Assembly (NCBI GenBank): GCA_949987565.1 | Contig: OX465104.1 | Coordinates: 14,697,789-14,761,788 of the forward strand | Reading direction: 5' to 3' | Source of the DNA: Luidia sarsii | Lineage: Eukaryota > Echinodermata > Asteroidea > Paxillosida > Luidiidae | DNA length: 64,000 nt | In this document: piece after piece, positions 12,443 to 23,135 of the stretch | How positions within the stretch are numbered: position 1 is the stretch's first letter | Layout: each line of letters begins with the position of its first letter | The notes under the pieces: generated by a model | Seen by the model: only the letters and a program-made list of their open reading frames with translations | Told to the model about the DNA's origin: nothing | The model's database searches: none | Position numbers and translations under genes: made by a program

Positions 12443-12689
12443 TAACTCTGCAATAATTATATGACGTCATGGCTTCGGTGAAGGCTGCAGTTATGGGTGT
12501 TTATTATTTCACCGCTGAACAAAAATGTTTTCTCAGGAAACAAAAACTTTTAATTTACAAAAATCCGAAACATCGTGACAAAGTCAGAGTCAACTAAATA
12601 ACAATCTTATTATACACTTCATACTGACTACATTTGCAAAAATGTATATAATCATAATGAAGACGAAAGTGGTGAAGAATTGTCGATTC

Positions 12690-12885
12690 AACATCGTACG
12701 TCTCCCGTGCTCACCATCTGAGCTATCCACCCCTTAGATGTCGGCCTCCCAAATAGTCAACTATAGTCTTTGCCGGGGTTGGCGCCAGTCAGAAGCAATT
12801 CAACCATAAACTGCCCTATATCTTCAAGGATCACTCCCCATTCCCCAGCTTTCATTCAGATGCAAACAACCCACTGTTATAAATA
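12690..12885 (-). mobile_element. SINE copy 1
   Basis: Minus-strand copy with TTTGCCGGGGTTGGCGCC, CATCTGAGCTATCCA (complement of an A box) and TTCATTCAGATGCAAAC. The B box is worn. Same family as the fuller copy at 61815. Confidence 0.8.
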
Positions 12886-13279
12886 TAGATATTTTTTTTT
12901 TGTAAATGACACCATTGTCCTTTTATGAACCTAGTCCCTTCTTTTAATCTCTGTCAACCCCCCCCCCCTGTTAAATGCCTTCTATTAGTTAGACAACCAT
13001 TGTGCTCTCCAAGATATATAGGCCTACTGAAGTTCTTTCTCCAAGGCATATTTATGACAAATCCCGGCTTCACCTCCGTTGCCCTTGTTTATGAACTGTT
13101 TGGCCGTCATATGCACCCTATCCTACTCATGGTACCTCGCTAGTTCAATGTCGTCCATAATCTGTCTTACATTATCTTCCATTAACCCCCTGCTACCTAG
13201 GCCCTAGTCAATTTTATTTATAGGAAATTAATGAGCAAGACAGTCTTGTACCTAAGTGAACCTGGGCCTGAAAAATTAT

Positions 13280-13450
13280 ACCAGTGTCTCATTTCCCTTT
13301 TGTTCCTGTCTCCTGATGATGGACAGAATATACGCTGCCCGAGATATCAGTGTTACATGGTGCTCAGCTCTTGTTCCTCTGGTTTACAAGCTGGTTTTAC
13401 GGTCGAAGAGCTGGGCAGTCTCTACAATACCAGCATTACCATCAAACCCA
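13280..13450 (+). repeat. Copy of palindromic family with CTGATGA motif
   Basis: CTCCTGATGATGGACAG, a short loop, then CTGCCCGAGA. Related to the motif at 18280 and 46940, with the paired arms changed here to GGACAG and CTGCCC. The rest of the element is degraded. Confidence 0.6.
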
Positions 13451-13624
13451 CACCAAAATTGCATTATAATTGGATAATCTAGGCTTTTTAGGGATCCATC
13501 TTAGAAATCGATGTCAAAGAAGTTTCAAGAGTTAGGCCTAATTAAGGCTTACCTTTAATATTCAGAGTGAAGATTGGCTACAAGCTTCTGGTGCGCTATT
13601 AGCAAACTGATATCAAATACCTAA

Positions 13625-13676
13625 CTAAAAACTGTACTGTCTGTCTGTCCTGTCTGTCTGTCTGTCTGTCTAACAC
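13625..13676. repeat. (TGTC)n microsatellite
   Basis: About ten TGTC units with one interruption, on the plus strand. Confidence 0.9.
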
Positions 13677-13679
13677 TAC

Positions 13680-15150
13680 AGGAAATGGCACTGGCTATTC
13701 ATCTGCTGGTTCTCTGCCTAGCATCGTTGCTTGTGTCATGGCTAACAGAATACTGTGGAAGGAGCATGCCGACACAAAATACGATTCAGTATCAAGCTCT
13801 TCAATATTTATTTCTCCCCCTTTTTGGTTGGGATAATTTTCGGACTTTGTCCTTAAGGTTTGTTTGCAGTCTTATAAAATGTGAATACTGTAGTACACAA
13901 TTTTAGGATATATCTGTGACCATTGATGATGGTCTGAAAAATGAAGGAAATTATGCAAAACTTTGTTTAGTCTTTGGAGTGTTCATGCTTTTTATGAAAA
14001 TTCAATGTCAGTTTCGAAAAGTTTGATTTATATTCCAGTCAAATTACCTTGAAAGAGTTTAGCATGAGCTGTCCAATTTGTCTTTGTATAACCTTTTGTA
14101 AAGCTTTGTTTACTGGAATTGGTTCCCAACCAACAATTTTTTTTTCAATCAAATAAGGCTGTCAATGCATAATCTGAATTCAGCAGTAGAAAAATACTGA
14201 TTTGAAACAAATAGCCAAATTACTTATATTGCCATGTCAGTGCAAAACCATTGTTCTGTGTTTCTCATTCATTTTGATCACTTTGTTTAAAATAAAGAGG
14301 TAGCATACAAACTTTAACACAATGAGCATATTTTCGAATGTTTTGTCAAAGCAATAATTAAAAAGAAATTTAGTTTAATAACATAATTCAAAGAGCTTAT
14401 GCAACCCTATTCATGTGTTACAAAACAAGATGGAAATAGAAGATACGTTTTTGCACTCACATGACGATAACATTACTTTCTCGTATGAAGTAATTTGTAT
14501 TCAATTTCATCTCTATCATAATATCAACCTTTTAGAATATTTTTTTATGTTTTTTAATATGGAAAATAAATAATAGAAAATAAATAATTGAAAATAAATA
14601 ATAGAAATATGTTAACATTCAGCTGAAATATATCTGAATATATTACAAAGATTTTGAAGTCCACATTGAGAAAAATGCTTCTTTCAGTGTTGATTACGAT
14701 GGTAGATATTTGTGACGGATAATGAATGCTGTACGAAATTAATTACTCTGGTACCTAATCATAAACGTCGTAAACCCAACCTATGGTCATAAATACCTAA
14801 TGCTCTGAAAAGACGAATTCTATGAGAAAAGACTGATGTTCTCTGAGATGAGAGACAAAGACAAATGCCGGTGAAAGTTGCCCAATCCTCCTTCGCTCTC
14901 ATTCTAAAACATCCAATAGTGTTTCCTCATTTTGACCTGTAAAAGATAAAAAATAGAAAAAGCACATTTTGAAGCATATCTTCGGCACAGCATAATTCTT
15001 ATTAACTACGAGTTGGCACTTATATCAGAGCTTTTGGGCAAGCCCCACTCTGTCCCTTACTTACACTTGTCAAGATAGGTCAATTTAAATTCCTTGCAAG
15101 TTTTACAACTGAAAGCAAAGATAGTTGAATATTTGGCAAGGCCCTAACTT
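13680..15150. other. AT-rich intron sequence, nothing recognised
   Basis: No EAR motif with splice sites, no inverted repeat and no known element. A small direct repeat of AATAAATAAT(A/T)GAAA occurs at 14563-14608. An undetected exon between exon 33 and the candidate last exon could lie here or nearer 9 kb. Confidence 0.5.
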
Positions 15151-15349
15151 AAGGGCTGGACAGCTCAGGTGGTTGAGCTTGTGCTCAAAACCTGACCCAG
15201 TCAAATTTTCTTCACAATTCATAAATTAGCAATTTCTTTTGCAGAAAATAGAGTATTAATGACAAAAAACTGGTGTTCTCATACATACTATTTTTCAAAC
15301 AAATCAATGAATAACTGACTAGAAGTAATAGGCCTATGAACAAATTAAA

Positions 15350-15520
15350 AAATTTATGACTTGAACCTGAGGACTTGAACCCGAGACCTCTGGTTTTGCG
15401 TGCCAGCGCTCTTCCCATGTGAGCCATCCAGCCCTCACATGGTGGCCTTCCCAAAAATAGTCAATTAGTCTTTGCTGGGGTGGGGGTGCCAGTCAGAACA
15501 AAATTCAAACATTAACTGCC
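15350..15520 (-). mobile_element. SINE copy 2
   Basis: Minus-strand tRNA-like part: GACTTGAACCCGAGACC is the complement of the B box region and GTGAGCCATCCAGCCC of the A box region. A separate A-box fragment on the plus strand lies at 15155-15215. Confidence 0.85.
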
Positions 15521-15643
15521 GTACATCTTAGAGAATTTCAACTTCCTCCTTTTAATACAAAGTTGAGGTCAGGGTTCTTTTTTCCAAATGTGGGTCTGGC
15601 TCCTGCCTCATCAACTGTTGTCAAAAAGCTGAAAAATACCCAC

Positions 15644-15865
15644 CTCTAATGATTGCCCGGATGAAGGATCTAGTCTCCAATGTGACAACAGAGTGGTAGG
15701 CCGGTCTGGCTATGGCCATGTACAGGTTGCCCCAGTGCACAAACGGATGGGCTGAGGCCACGTCCTTCAAGGGCAGGGAATCGTAGGACTGAAAGTGGCT
15801 GATGCCAGACCACTTGTAGATATCAATGGCTCCACGGCTGCTCACAGCTACCAGGTAGGTCAGTG
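15644..15865 (-). CDS. Exon 33: last EAR repeats
   Basis: Acceptor ATTATTAACAG, donor AGAG-GTGGGT; phase 1 in and out. Contains LTYLVAVSSRGAIDIYKWSG, then HFQSYDSLPLKDVASAHPFV and NLYMAIARPAYHS. YKWSG and the F-Q-S-Y-x-S-L core are textbook EAR. This closes the second EAR block at six or seven repeats. Confidence 0.88.
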
Positions 15866-16189
15866 CTGTTAATAATGGGAGTGGAAGAAGAACTGTTTCC
15901 ATGAAAGGATTAGGACTGGGGCAAGGAATTGGGCCAACCTACAATAGCTTGCTTCAAGTAAAAATTGCTCATCCAAGGATGAACATGTTATTTACATTCA
16001 GGTTTACTAGCTAATTGAAAAGTTCCATCTGAATCATACAGCGAGTAAATAATGGTTGAGAACAAGTCAGTGTTACAAATCACATACAGATATTGTCATC
16101 AATCTTGTTTAATCACAAGTTAAAACAAAAACTGTTGCAAACTGCTCACTGACTAAAATGACCTGCAATACATGAATCTCAAAAGTAAG

Positions 16190-16300
16190 AGGGCTTGATG
16201 TTTTGATCCTAGCAGTAACTTTCACTTTGCCTTTGATGAATATCCTGCTTGGGTTGAAACGTCAGGCCCTCTAACTTTTTAGATTTTTGTTTAATCACTA
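16190..16300 (+). repeat. Dispersed repeat with near-canonical hammerhead core
   Basis: At 16229-16267: GCCT, then TTGATGA (one change from the CTGATGA hammerhead core), then ATCC pairing with GGGT across a short loop, then GAAAC and GTC, then AGGC which pairs perfectly with GCCT. The order helix I, core, helix II, GAAA, GUC, helix I is that of a hammerhead ribozyme with a tiny helix III. Activity is not shown by sequence. Confidence 0.6.
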
Positions 16301-16634
16301 GACGACTTCTCATCCTAAAGGAGCAGGCTTCAAAAATCCATTAACGACCGTTTAAACTCCCACATAAAAAACCCCGATAATGTCACACAAAGGAACTATT
16401 TTTTAGCAGCAACTTGAACCGGAGGCAACCAGTTGCATTGCATACAAAACAGTTCATCTTAGTTGCTCAAAATTACTCTTTGATAACAGCATCCAATGGT
16501 TCCAGACTGATTTGCAAAGACGTGACTGTGGGGTCTTCCTGACTGACTATCTGATATGATTTGTGACAGACAAGTTCAAGACCACAACCCACAGCATTCT
16601 TCTCAATAGGACTATAAAAGACAAAACTCTAAAG

Positions 16635-16730
16635 GTGGAAAGGTCCTGATTGGATCAAAATGTCAGGACCTCTTTTTCTGAAGATTTGCATTTTGGTAGT
16701 TTAAGTCAGTAAAGCAGTTTGCATTTTTCT
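16635..16730 (+). repeat. Dispersed hammerhead-like repeat copy (degraded)
   Basis: Has GGTCCTGATTGGATC followed by AAAATGTCAGGACC and TTTGCATTTTGGTAGTTTAA. Same family as 9455 with the GAAA lost. Confidence 0.7.
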
Positions 16731-16869
16731 ACAACAGATACGATTCCAGTTGGATTGCTGTGTCTAATACGCTCATAGCTGAGATTTGAAAGTTTTCCTG
16801 TTGATATAGCAGAATAAGGAATGGGTTTGAAGTAGCACCATGTAAAGTTCTCTTCCGTGAGCGTGTGTA

Positions 16870-17049
16870 CAGTGGAATGTTGCTATAACAAATGCTATAA
16901 CAATATACCTAACATTCGGCTGTAACAAATATTCCCTTTGGTCCCAATTTGTGTGTACGAAATAATGTGGCCATAACTGCTATAACGAACCACCGCTATA
17001 CTGAAACAAATTTCATGGATCCTGGGATATTTGTTATAACGTTCCACTG
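16870..17049. mobile_element. pogo/Tigger-like MITE, 180 bp
   Basis: Ends CAGTGGAATGTTGCTATAAC and its near complement GTTATAACGTTCCACTG, flanked by TA on both sides (16868-16869 and 17050-17051). CAGTGGAA with TATAAC ends and a TA target are typical of pogo/Tigger elements. It is too short for a transposase. Confidence 0.85.
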
Positions 17050-17319
17050 TAATTCTGAAAAAAGCCGGGGAATTCAATGTTTTGAACCTTGTCCTCGTCA
17101 GTGTTTGTCTTCAGGAGACTGCTGGATTCTAACTGGAAATGAAGATGAACGGGGTATGCTCTTTGAAATGTTCTGCCCGCTCTATTCAGAACCACACACA
17201 CTCACAAAAGAGAATTTTGGATGGTGCTACATCAAAGCTGTGTTTTGCTCATAGCTGTATAATGTGTACAGAGCCCAAAGTTTGTCAAAGGTAGAATGGT
17301 CCTATAGGTCATCACTCAC

Positions 17320-17551
17320 TCTCAATCTGGAAGGCAGCCAGTCCGGTGGTTCCAATGGCCAACAGTTCTTGCTTCAAGGTCCAGCCCAGTGCCACAGTGT
17401 ACTCGTAGACGGCGATGGGCTGGTTAAAGTCCAGCGTGCCGTGCCGGCTCAGCTGCTTCTCGTTGGCGAAGATCATGAGGGGGCTGCCGTCAAGGATGAT
17501 CCCCAGGACATCCGAGGCTGCCTCTGTGAGGATGCTGGCCTCCTGGACAAA
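17320..17551 (-). CDS. Exon 32: EAR repeats
   Basis: Acceptor CTGTTGGCAG, donor TTGAGA-GTGAGT; phase 0 in, phase 1 out. Contains FVQEASILTEAASDVLGIIL, PLMIFANEKQ, PIAVYEYTVALGWTLKQEL and TTGLAAFQIE. No ATG-led frame marks this exon, but splice sites and EAR motifs agree. Confidence 0.87.
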
Positions 17552-17806
17552 CTGCCAACAGAGGAGGATAGACCCATGAGAGGAGGGTTAGTAAACATTC
17601 AAAGTTCATCCTCTATTGTAAGGCTTCACTACACTGACAATCATTCATGCAGGGAAAGTGAGTGTAAATAAGACTTAAGGCTTTGCATGGTGGGTGAATC
17701 AATATAGGAAGGTTTGCGGTGACACCATGCATAAGGTCTCTTAAAGAAGAGGTATGGTTCTGAAAAGAACCTGAGTGGTAACTCGACGTTTCGACCAGTA
17801 TACTCT

Positions 17807-18259
17807 CACTATGAACATCTTAACCGTGAAAATGGGGTGAAAATGTCATTTAGCCGTGAAAAGAAAATTCACCATGTTTTCACCCCTATTTCATGGCACA
17901 CAGTTAGCCTAGTCATTTTCACGGTGTTTTCACCAGTGGTCTCCAAGGCCACATTCCTGGTGGGAAATGGCTAGAGGCAATTTAGCAGTATCTGGGAGTG
18001 ACAGTTACAAGGATACCATACAGTACCTCTATGGGGGCTGGTGGTCCCTACTAATAAGCCATCCCTCAAGGCTGGAGGTAGATATTCACGTTTTGTTCAT
18101 GGTCTCTTTAGTGACCAGAAGATGTCCTTATCAGGTCAGAGAAGCGACTATTTTCACGGTGAATTCACTGTAAAATGCACTGTGAAATCACAGTGACTTT
18201 TTAGTTTCACGGCGAAATGACATTTTCACCCCTTTTTCACGGTTTAGATGTTCATAGTG
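17807..18259. mobile_element. CACTA-type MITE copy 1
   Basis: Ends CACTATGAACATCTTAACCG and complement. Flanks TCT on each side; the related empty site near 23562 reads GCTCTGGCC, which agrees with a 3-bp duplication. The inner 350 bp contains CTATGGGGGCTGGTGGTCCC. No coding region. Confidence 0.85.
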
Positions 18260-18366
18260 TCTGGCCGTCATCATTTCTCCTGATGACGACCAGAGCATAG
18301 GCCTATATACTGGTCGAAACGTCGAGTTACCACTCAGGTTCTTTTCAGAACCATACCTCTTCTTTA

Positions 18367-18739
18367 AAGCCCCTTCACAACATTGGTAAAAAGCGAAAAA
18401 CAGAAATGTTCACAGATTTACATGAAACTTGAATACAGTTTGAATACGGTTATAGTAGAAACCTCTCATTGAAATATTTCTGCCTAAAATGATGTATTTT
18501 GGGATGAATGAGTTAAAGAAATAGTTTACGTCTCTCCGAGATCTAAACTATTTTTCGGAACAGTACGGCATTGAATGCTGCATTTTCGCAAAACAAATGA
18601 AGCGGTTCTCACAATTTTCTCGAGACTCGGTTGGCGGATTGAGCTGAAATTTTCACAGGTGTGCTATTTCATGCATATGTAGGATCAGAGAACGTATGGA
18701 TGCTATTCTTTGACCTCGACCAATGTTGTGTAGGGGCTT
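18367..18739. mobile_element. TA-flanked MITE (AAGCCCC ends) copy 1
   Basis: Ends AAGCCCCTTCACAACATTGG and the complement of AAGCCCCTACACAACATTGG. The interrupted sequence CTTTAAGAG is intact in the paralogue near 23592. The target is TA (or TTAA) with one T lost on the right. A sister copy is at 28867. Confidence 0.82.
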
Positions 18740-18799
18740 AAGAGACCTTATACATGGTGTCACCGCAAACCTTCCTATATTGAAAGTGATTGTAACCTC

Positions 18800-19243
18800 C
18801 TATTTGCACATGAATCGTGCTGAGACGATGGGAACTTTTCCCATTTGAAGTCCAGTGCGGACAGACTCGGACGTTTTCATCTCAGTAACTTTTTCCGAGT
18901 CCAGCGATTACTTCTACCAGCCAATGGCTGCCCGGGAAAAGTTACACGGTCACTTTTCCTGAGACGATTATTCCAGTGTGGACAGTGCATGCAGAGCGGG
19001 TCGGTAAAAGCGGCACACAGGCAAGCATATATCCGGCCATACATCCGGACATGGGAGTGAGATCATGCTGCACAGGCCACCATGCTTGCATTTTGAGTCA
19101 TTATACTGCTAGCTCGGTTACTTCTACAACAGTCTCAGTAGCAAATCTCAAAGGGTCAAAAGTCTGAGTGCGGACAGTGGTTACATTTTACCATCGTCTC
19201 AATCAAACTTTTCGCCCAAGAAAGTCCGATGCGGACACGACTT
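18800..19243. mobile_element. Foldback element, GTCCGCACTGGACTT family, copy 1
   Basis: Contains AAGTCCAGTGCGGACAG near the left and AAAGTCCGATGCGGACAC at the right, with TTTTCCCATT and repeated control-like words ACGATT and CTCGGTTAC between. Ends are worn. Confidence 0.65.
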
Positions 19244-19253
19244 AAGAGCCCAC

Positions 19254-19450
19254 CTGGTGCACGGTGGCATTCCACCTCATGATGACCGAGTAGGCAGTGT
19301 AGGGCGTGCAGGTGAAGGCGAGCCAGTCGTTGCCGTCGTGGTGTAGATGGGCCACGGCCGTTGACCCTGTGACGGCCACCTCCTGCAGCTGACTGAAGTT
19401 CCCGGTGGTCGCGTTGTACTCAAACACGGCCGAGGGGAAGTCGGTGTCTC
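19254..19450 (-). CDS. Exon 31: EAR repeat
   Basis: Acceptor TTTGTTTGTAG, donor CACCAG-GTGGGC; phase 1 in, phase 0 out. AVFEYNATTGNFSQLQEVAV ends one blade and opens the next; DWLAFTCT and SVIMRWNATV follow. NAT (twice) and NFS are sequons. Confidence 0.87.
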
Positions 19451-19518
19451 CTACAAACAAAGACATGGATGAAGGTTGGATTTTTGTTTTACTTCGATGC
19501 TGTCGTCAGTAGTAGTTA

Positions 19519-19962
19519 CACTATGAACATCTAAACCGTGAAAATGGGGGGAATTAACATGTCATTAAGCCGTGAAAAGAAAATTCACAGTGTTCTCACG
19601 GCACATAATTAACAGAGTCATTTTCATGGTGTTTTCACCAGTGGTCTCCAAGGCCACATTCCTGGTGGTAAATGGCTAGAGGCAATTTAGAAGTATCTGG
19701 GAGGGAAAGGACACCATGCAGTACCTCTATGGGGGCTGGTGGTCCCTACTTGTAATTGAATTAGCCATCCCTTAAGGCTGGAGCTTACCACCCTAGATTT
19801 TTTCACTGTCTCTTTAGTTACCTGAAGATGTCCTTATCAGGTCAGAGAGGCGATATTTTTTACGGTGAATTCACTGTTAAATGCACTGTGAAATCACAGT
19901 GACATAGTTTCACGCCGAAATGACATTTTCACCCCATTTTCACGGTTTAGATGTTCATAGTG
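19519..19962. mobile_element. CACTA-type MITE copy 2
   Basis: Ends CACTATGAACATCTAAACCG and complement, flanked by TTA on both sides. Lies in the intron between exons 30 and 31. Confidence 0.87.
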
Positions 19963-20282
19963 TTATAAGCCGAAGGTTATGGATTCTACGATATTGGGCC
20001 CTGGTTGATAAGCTACAGCCCATTGCACCACACAAACCATTTACCAAATGAAGGCTTAGACTCGGACATATGCTTTGTTCACATTTCTCTTACCCGTCTT
20101 AATGTCACAGGCATCTAGAAACAAGCATTTGGCCCCAGATCTGGTGAGTTCACTGTAACTTAACAGTGCAACCTGTGCGCTAAGCCACAACCTGTATTTT
20201 CAAGTTTTGTCAGACGGAGATGAAGCCTGAGCCAGAGCCTGCTCCATGGATCCGTAAAGGGTCAAGCGACAGGCAGACATAC

Positions 20283-20454
20283 CTGTAATGGGATCATACT
20301 CGTTGGCCACAGCCAGGAACAGCGTGTCATCGATCACAAACATGGCTGTGTCTATGGGGTGCCCGGCGGGCAGTCGTACGTCGTAGCTCGTGTCGCTCAT
20401 CTTCAAGACCTGTACCTCCTCATTGGTGCCCGTCTGGCTTGTACAGGCTCCACT
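20283..20454 (-). CDS. Exon 30: EAR repeat
   Basis: Acceptor CTTGCGTAG, donor TTACAG-GTATGT; phase 0 in, phase 1 out. It starts SGACTSQTG and contains PIDTAMFVIDDTLFLAVANE, a strong EAR core. An open frame carries on past the donor but is intron. Confidence 0.87.
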
Positions 20455-20544
20455 CTACGCAAGTCGTGGGTTGAGGTAACAAGGAAAAGGCAACATTTCG
20501 AGATGAATGCATAGATTACAAATAATACACAAATGGTGCTCGTC

Positions 20545-21895
20545 ACTTAAATGCAGGGCAGGAAATTCACGACGACAACGACGGCAATTGCCGTCGTGCC
20601 CTCACCAATTGCCGCGGTGCCCTTAAATTTGGAGGATTTTCATGGCAACAAATTGCCGTGCCCTTTTAGCACATTGCCGTCATGCCCTTTTGGCCGACGG
20701 ACAGTTGGGCAGATGGAACTGCCGGCCGCCGCACGGCTAAACATTGCGCATTCTGTGCACAACTGTACGGACTGTGTATGGGTGTACATGTACATGTACT
20801 GTACATGTACACGTACACGAACAATGTACGTGTACATGTACGGTGTACATTTACAATGTACATGTCATAATACATGGACAATGCGTTCGATCGGGACAGT
20901 TTCATGTCAACAAACTTTTCGTCTGTGGGTACCAGTGAATCTTGGACATCGCTGGCTGTACCAAACAACGGGTACCAACGGTAGTTTGGAGCGATTTGCG
21001 TTACACGATAGACAGATAGATTGCGCAGCAGCACGTGGTTGGGTTGAGTGAGAAAGTAGAATCATAGAGCTATCAAAAGTTTGCGTGTTCGCGGGTGCCT
21101 TTTCAAAGTCATAACCATGCTCCGAAAGGAGAAAGCTTGATAGCAAAACGAGCTACTACTTCACGATACAGCACAAAAATGTCGCAAACTTTATTCCTTT
21201 TTTCAGGTTGGCCTACAAACGTGATTGTTTTGCAATTTATTCTCAATTTTTTGGACGAGATATCTGAGAAGGCACACCGAGCCCACATCACGATACCTTG
21301 ACAGCATGGACTATTCTATTTGGAATGAGAGGGGTACGACTGTATACAATAATAAGCTCCGATAATATTCTCGTTTAGGGTGGACCTAGCTGCTTAAAAA
21401 TCCATCTTTACAAAACATGTAGGTTGTGTAGAATCTGTTTTATTTGGAATTTTTGTGAAGATCTATTTTCAGATATTTTTGTCGTCATGCTGACTATAGC
21501 AGTAGCACCCCGGCCATACCTGAATCAGTGAATGGTACAGTTCATGTTCCGTGAGAAGGCGTGTTGGTGGCTGACTAAAACCTATTTTAGACGTCATTTT
21601 TTATGTTGGAAAATCAACTTTTTTAGGCATTGTGGTCCCACAGAAACGATGATATAATTAATAGGAGACCTAAAACAATGACTCAGTGCCTTCTGCGCCT
21701 ATTTTCAAAGTATTTTAAGGTGCTGACAGCGTGTTTGTATCGGTACTATTACAAGTAATAAAAAGTCGTTAAATTGCCTTAATGCTCCAGATTGTTTTTG
21801 CGATTGCCTTGATGCCCTTGATACACTATTGAGGTAGCAGAAGGTAACCCTAAAGTGATGGTGCCTTGCGATGAAGGGCATTTCAAATGAGGCGG
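20545..21895. other. Intron segment with GCCCTT/AATTGCCG words; possible diverged element
   Basis: AATTGCCGTCGTGCCC-like words repeat at 20583-20690 and GCCTTGATGCCCTTGAT and GGTGCCTTGCGATGAAGGGC occur at 21800-21880. An ACATGT tract lies at 20785-20870. These may be the two ends of an old element, but the ends do not pair well. Confidence 0.35.
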
Positions 21896-21985
21896 CCAGG
21901 TCCGCTTCCCTGATCAGAAGTTCTCACAGCGCCAACAGGGGGAAGAAAAAAAATCGATGCTGAGATGAGCTCGCCTGATACGCAC

Positions 21986-22272
21986 CTGCTTGCTCAGCGC
22001 TAGCACGATGAAGATGTCGCCTCGGAACTGGAAGAGCTCGGTGTTGGAGGCGGCGCTGAGGGTCTGATTGGAGGCCTCCGGGCAGCTGCCCTCCTCCTCC
22101 TGCAGGCACAGATGCAGCCTGGTGCCCACGCACTCGTCCACCAGGGCCTGGCTGGTCTCCGTCAGGGCCAGGAGAAGGCCGCCCTCCACGGCCATGCTGT
22201 CGTAGCGGTAGGTGGCCAGGGAGTTGTTCAGGTAAGTCTCCTCCTTCCAGTGGCTCAGCTGCACTGCCTGGG
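21986..22272 (-). CDS. Exon 29: start of C-terminal EAR block
   Basis: Longest placed exon (287 nt). Acceptor GCTAAACAG, donor AGCAAGCAG-GTGCGT; phase 1 in, phase 0 out. Contains YRYDSMAVEGGLLLALTE, then a cysteine-containing insert (VDECVGTRLHLCLQEEEGSC) and LFQFRGDIFIVLALS, the core of the next blade. The three cysteines could form a loop; this is inference. Confidence 0.87.
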
Positions 22273-22559
22273 CTGTTTAGCGGAGCGAGGATGTGTTGAG
22301 GGTGAGAGGGGATCAATCGGAAATGTGATATGGGCTCTGCCAAAATGAGCTGCCTCAAGGAGAAAGTACTCCAACAAGGTTCCGCCCTTCAAGAGGTTAC
22401 CCTACCATACTCCACTTTGAGTAGGGCATCCCCTGAAACTCACAGGTTCAAATCCCGGTCCAGTCAAAGTTTCCTTTGCCAGTTTTTAAATTTGTTCAAA
22501 ATGTCATTTTTTTCAGCGATTTGTTTGACTGCGAATCAACAATGCTGCATCCACTTTGA

Positions 22560-22850
22560 GTGATCCCCGAACTGCAGTAGCCAGGTTTACAACAATTGGT
22601 TGTTTGCATCTGACAGAAAGCGGGGGTGTGATCCCTGGAGATATACGGCAGTTAATGGTTGAATTGCTTCTGACTGGTGCCCCCACCCCGGCAAAGACTA
22701 GTTGACTATCTGGGAAGGTTGCAGTCTAAGGGCCGGATAGCTCAGATGGAGGAGCACTGGTAAGCAAAACCAGTCTCGGGTTCAAGTCCCGGTCCAGTCA
22801 AAGTTTTCTTTGCCATTTTTCTCAATTTGTTGAAAAGTTCCCAGTCAGTT
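22560..22850 (+). mobile_element. SINE copy 3
   Basis: Nearly full: GTTTACAACAATTGGTTG, GTGATCCCTGGAGATATA, CCCCGGCAAAGACTAGTTG, GGATAGCTCAGATGG (A box) and GGTTCAAGTCC (B box), ending CCGGTCCAGTCAAAG. The anticodon-like loop is AAGCAAA between CTGGT and ACCAG. Confidence 0.9.
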
Positions 22851-22945
22851 TTTCATCGATTGTTTTTGACTTGGGCAAAGCCTTGTCAAAGTACATTCTT
22901 CACGACCGCAAAGGCATCAATTGGCTTTGCCTAAGTTCCGCTTAC

Positions 22946-23135
22946 CTTTCACTGCCACCTGAAGGCTGGCTATGGGCTTACACAAGCTGCGGATGGTGTC
23001 ATTGAATCCGGCTATCTCCCGGACAAGAAAATCGTACGTGTCCTGGTGGTCCCAGTACATCTGCTGTATGTCGATGCCATCCACCAGGCCGGTCACCGTC
23101 ACATTGACTTGCGGGATGACCTCGCCCAAGAACGT
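22946..23135 (-). CDS. Exon 28: last rod repeat and second helical Cys cap
   Basis: Acceptor TCCTTTCTAG, donor GAAAG-GTAAGC; phase 0 in, phase 1 out. Begins TFLGEVIPQVNVTVTGLVDG, the last unit, then changes to DTYDFLVREIAGFNDTIRSL followed by CKPIASLQ. The second half has helix-like spacing and a single cysteine, mirroring exon 8 at the other end of the rod. Confidence 0.88.

Larger units (their letters stand above)
17665..18785. mobile_element. Palindromic element holding two later insertions
   Basis: Outer arms share AGGAAGGTTTGCGGTGAC, GGTCTCTTAAAG and GGTTCTGAAAAGAACC, seen intact and contiguous at 23455-23670. Here the centre is split by a CACTA-type MITE (17807-18259) and the right arm by a TA-flanked MITE (18367-18739). 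Between them lies CTCCTGATGACGACCAG, a loop, then CTGGTCGAAACGTCGAG (18278-18327), which resembles a hammerhead core. Confidence 0.85.

Noticed and set aside
20551..21051. 166-codon plus-strand frame
   Set aside because: Crosses the ACATGT microsatellite and has no domain; it is intronic on the opposite strand to the gene.
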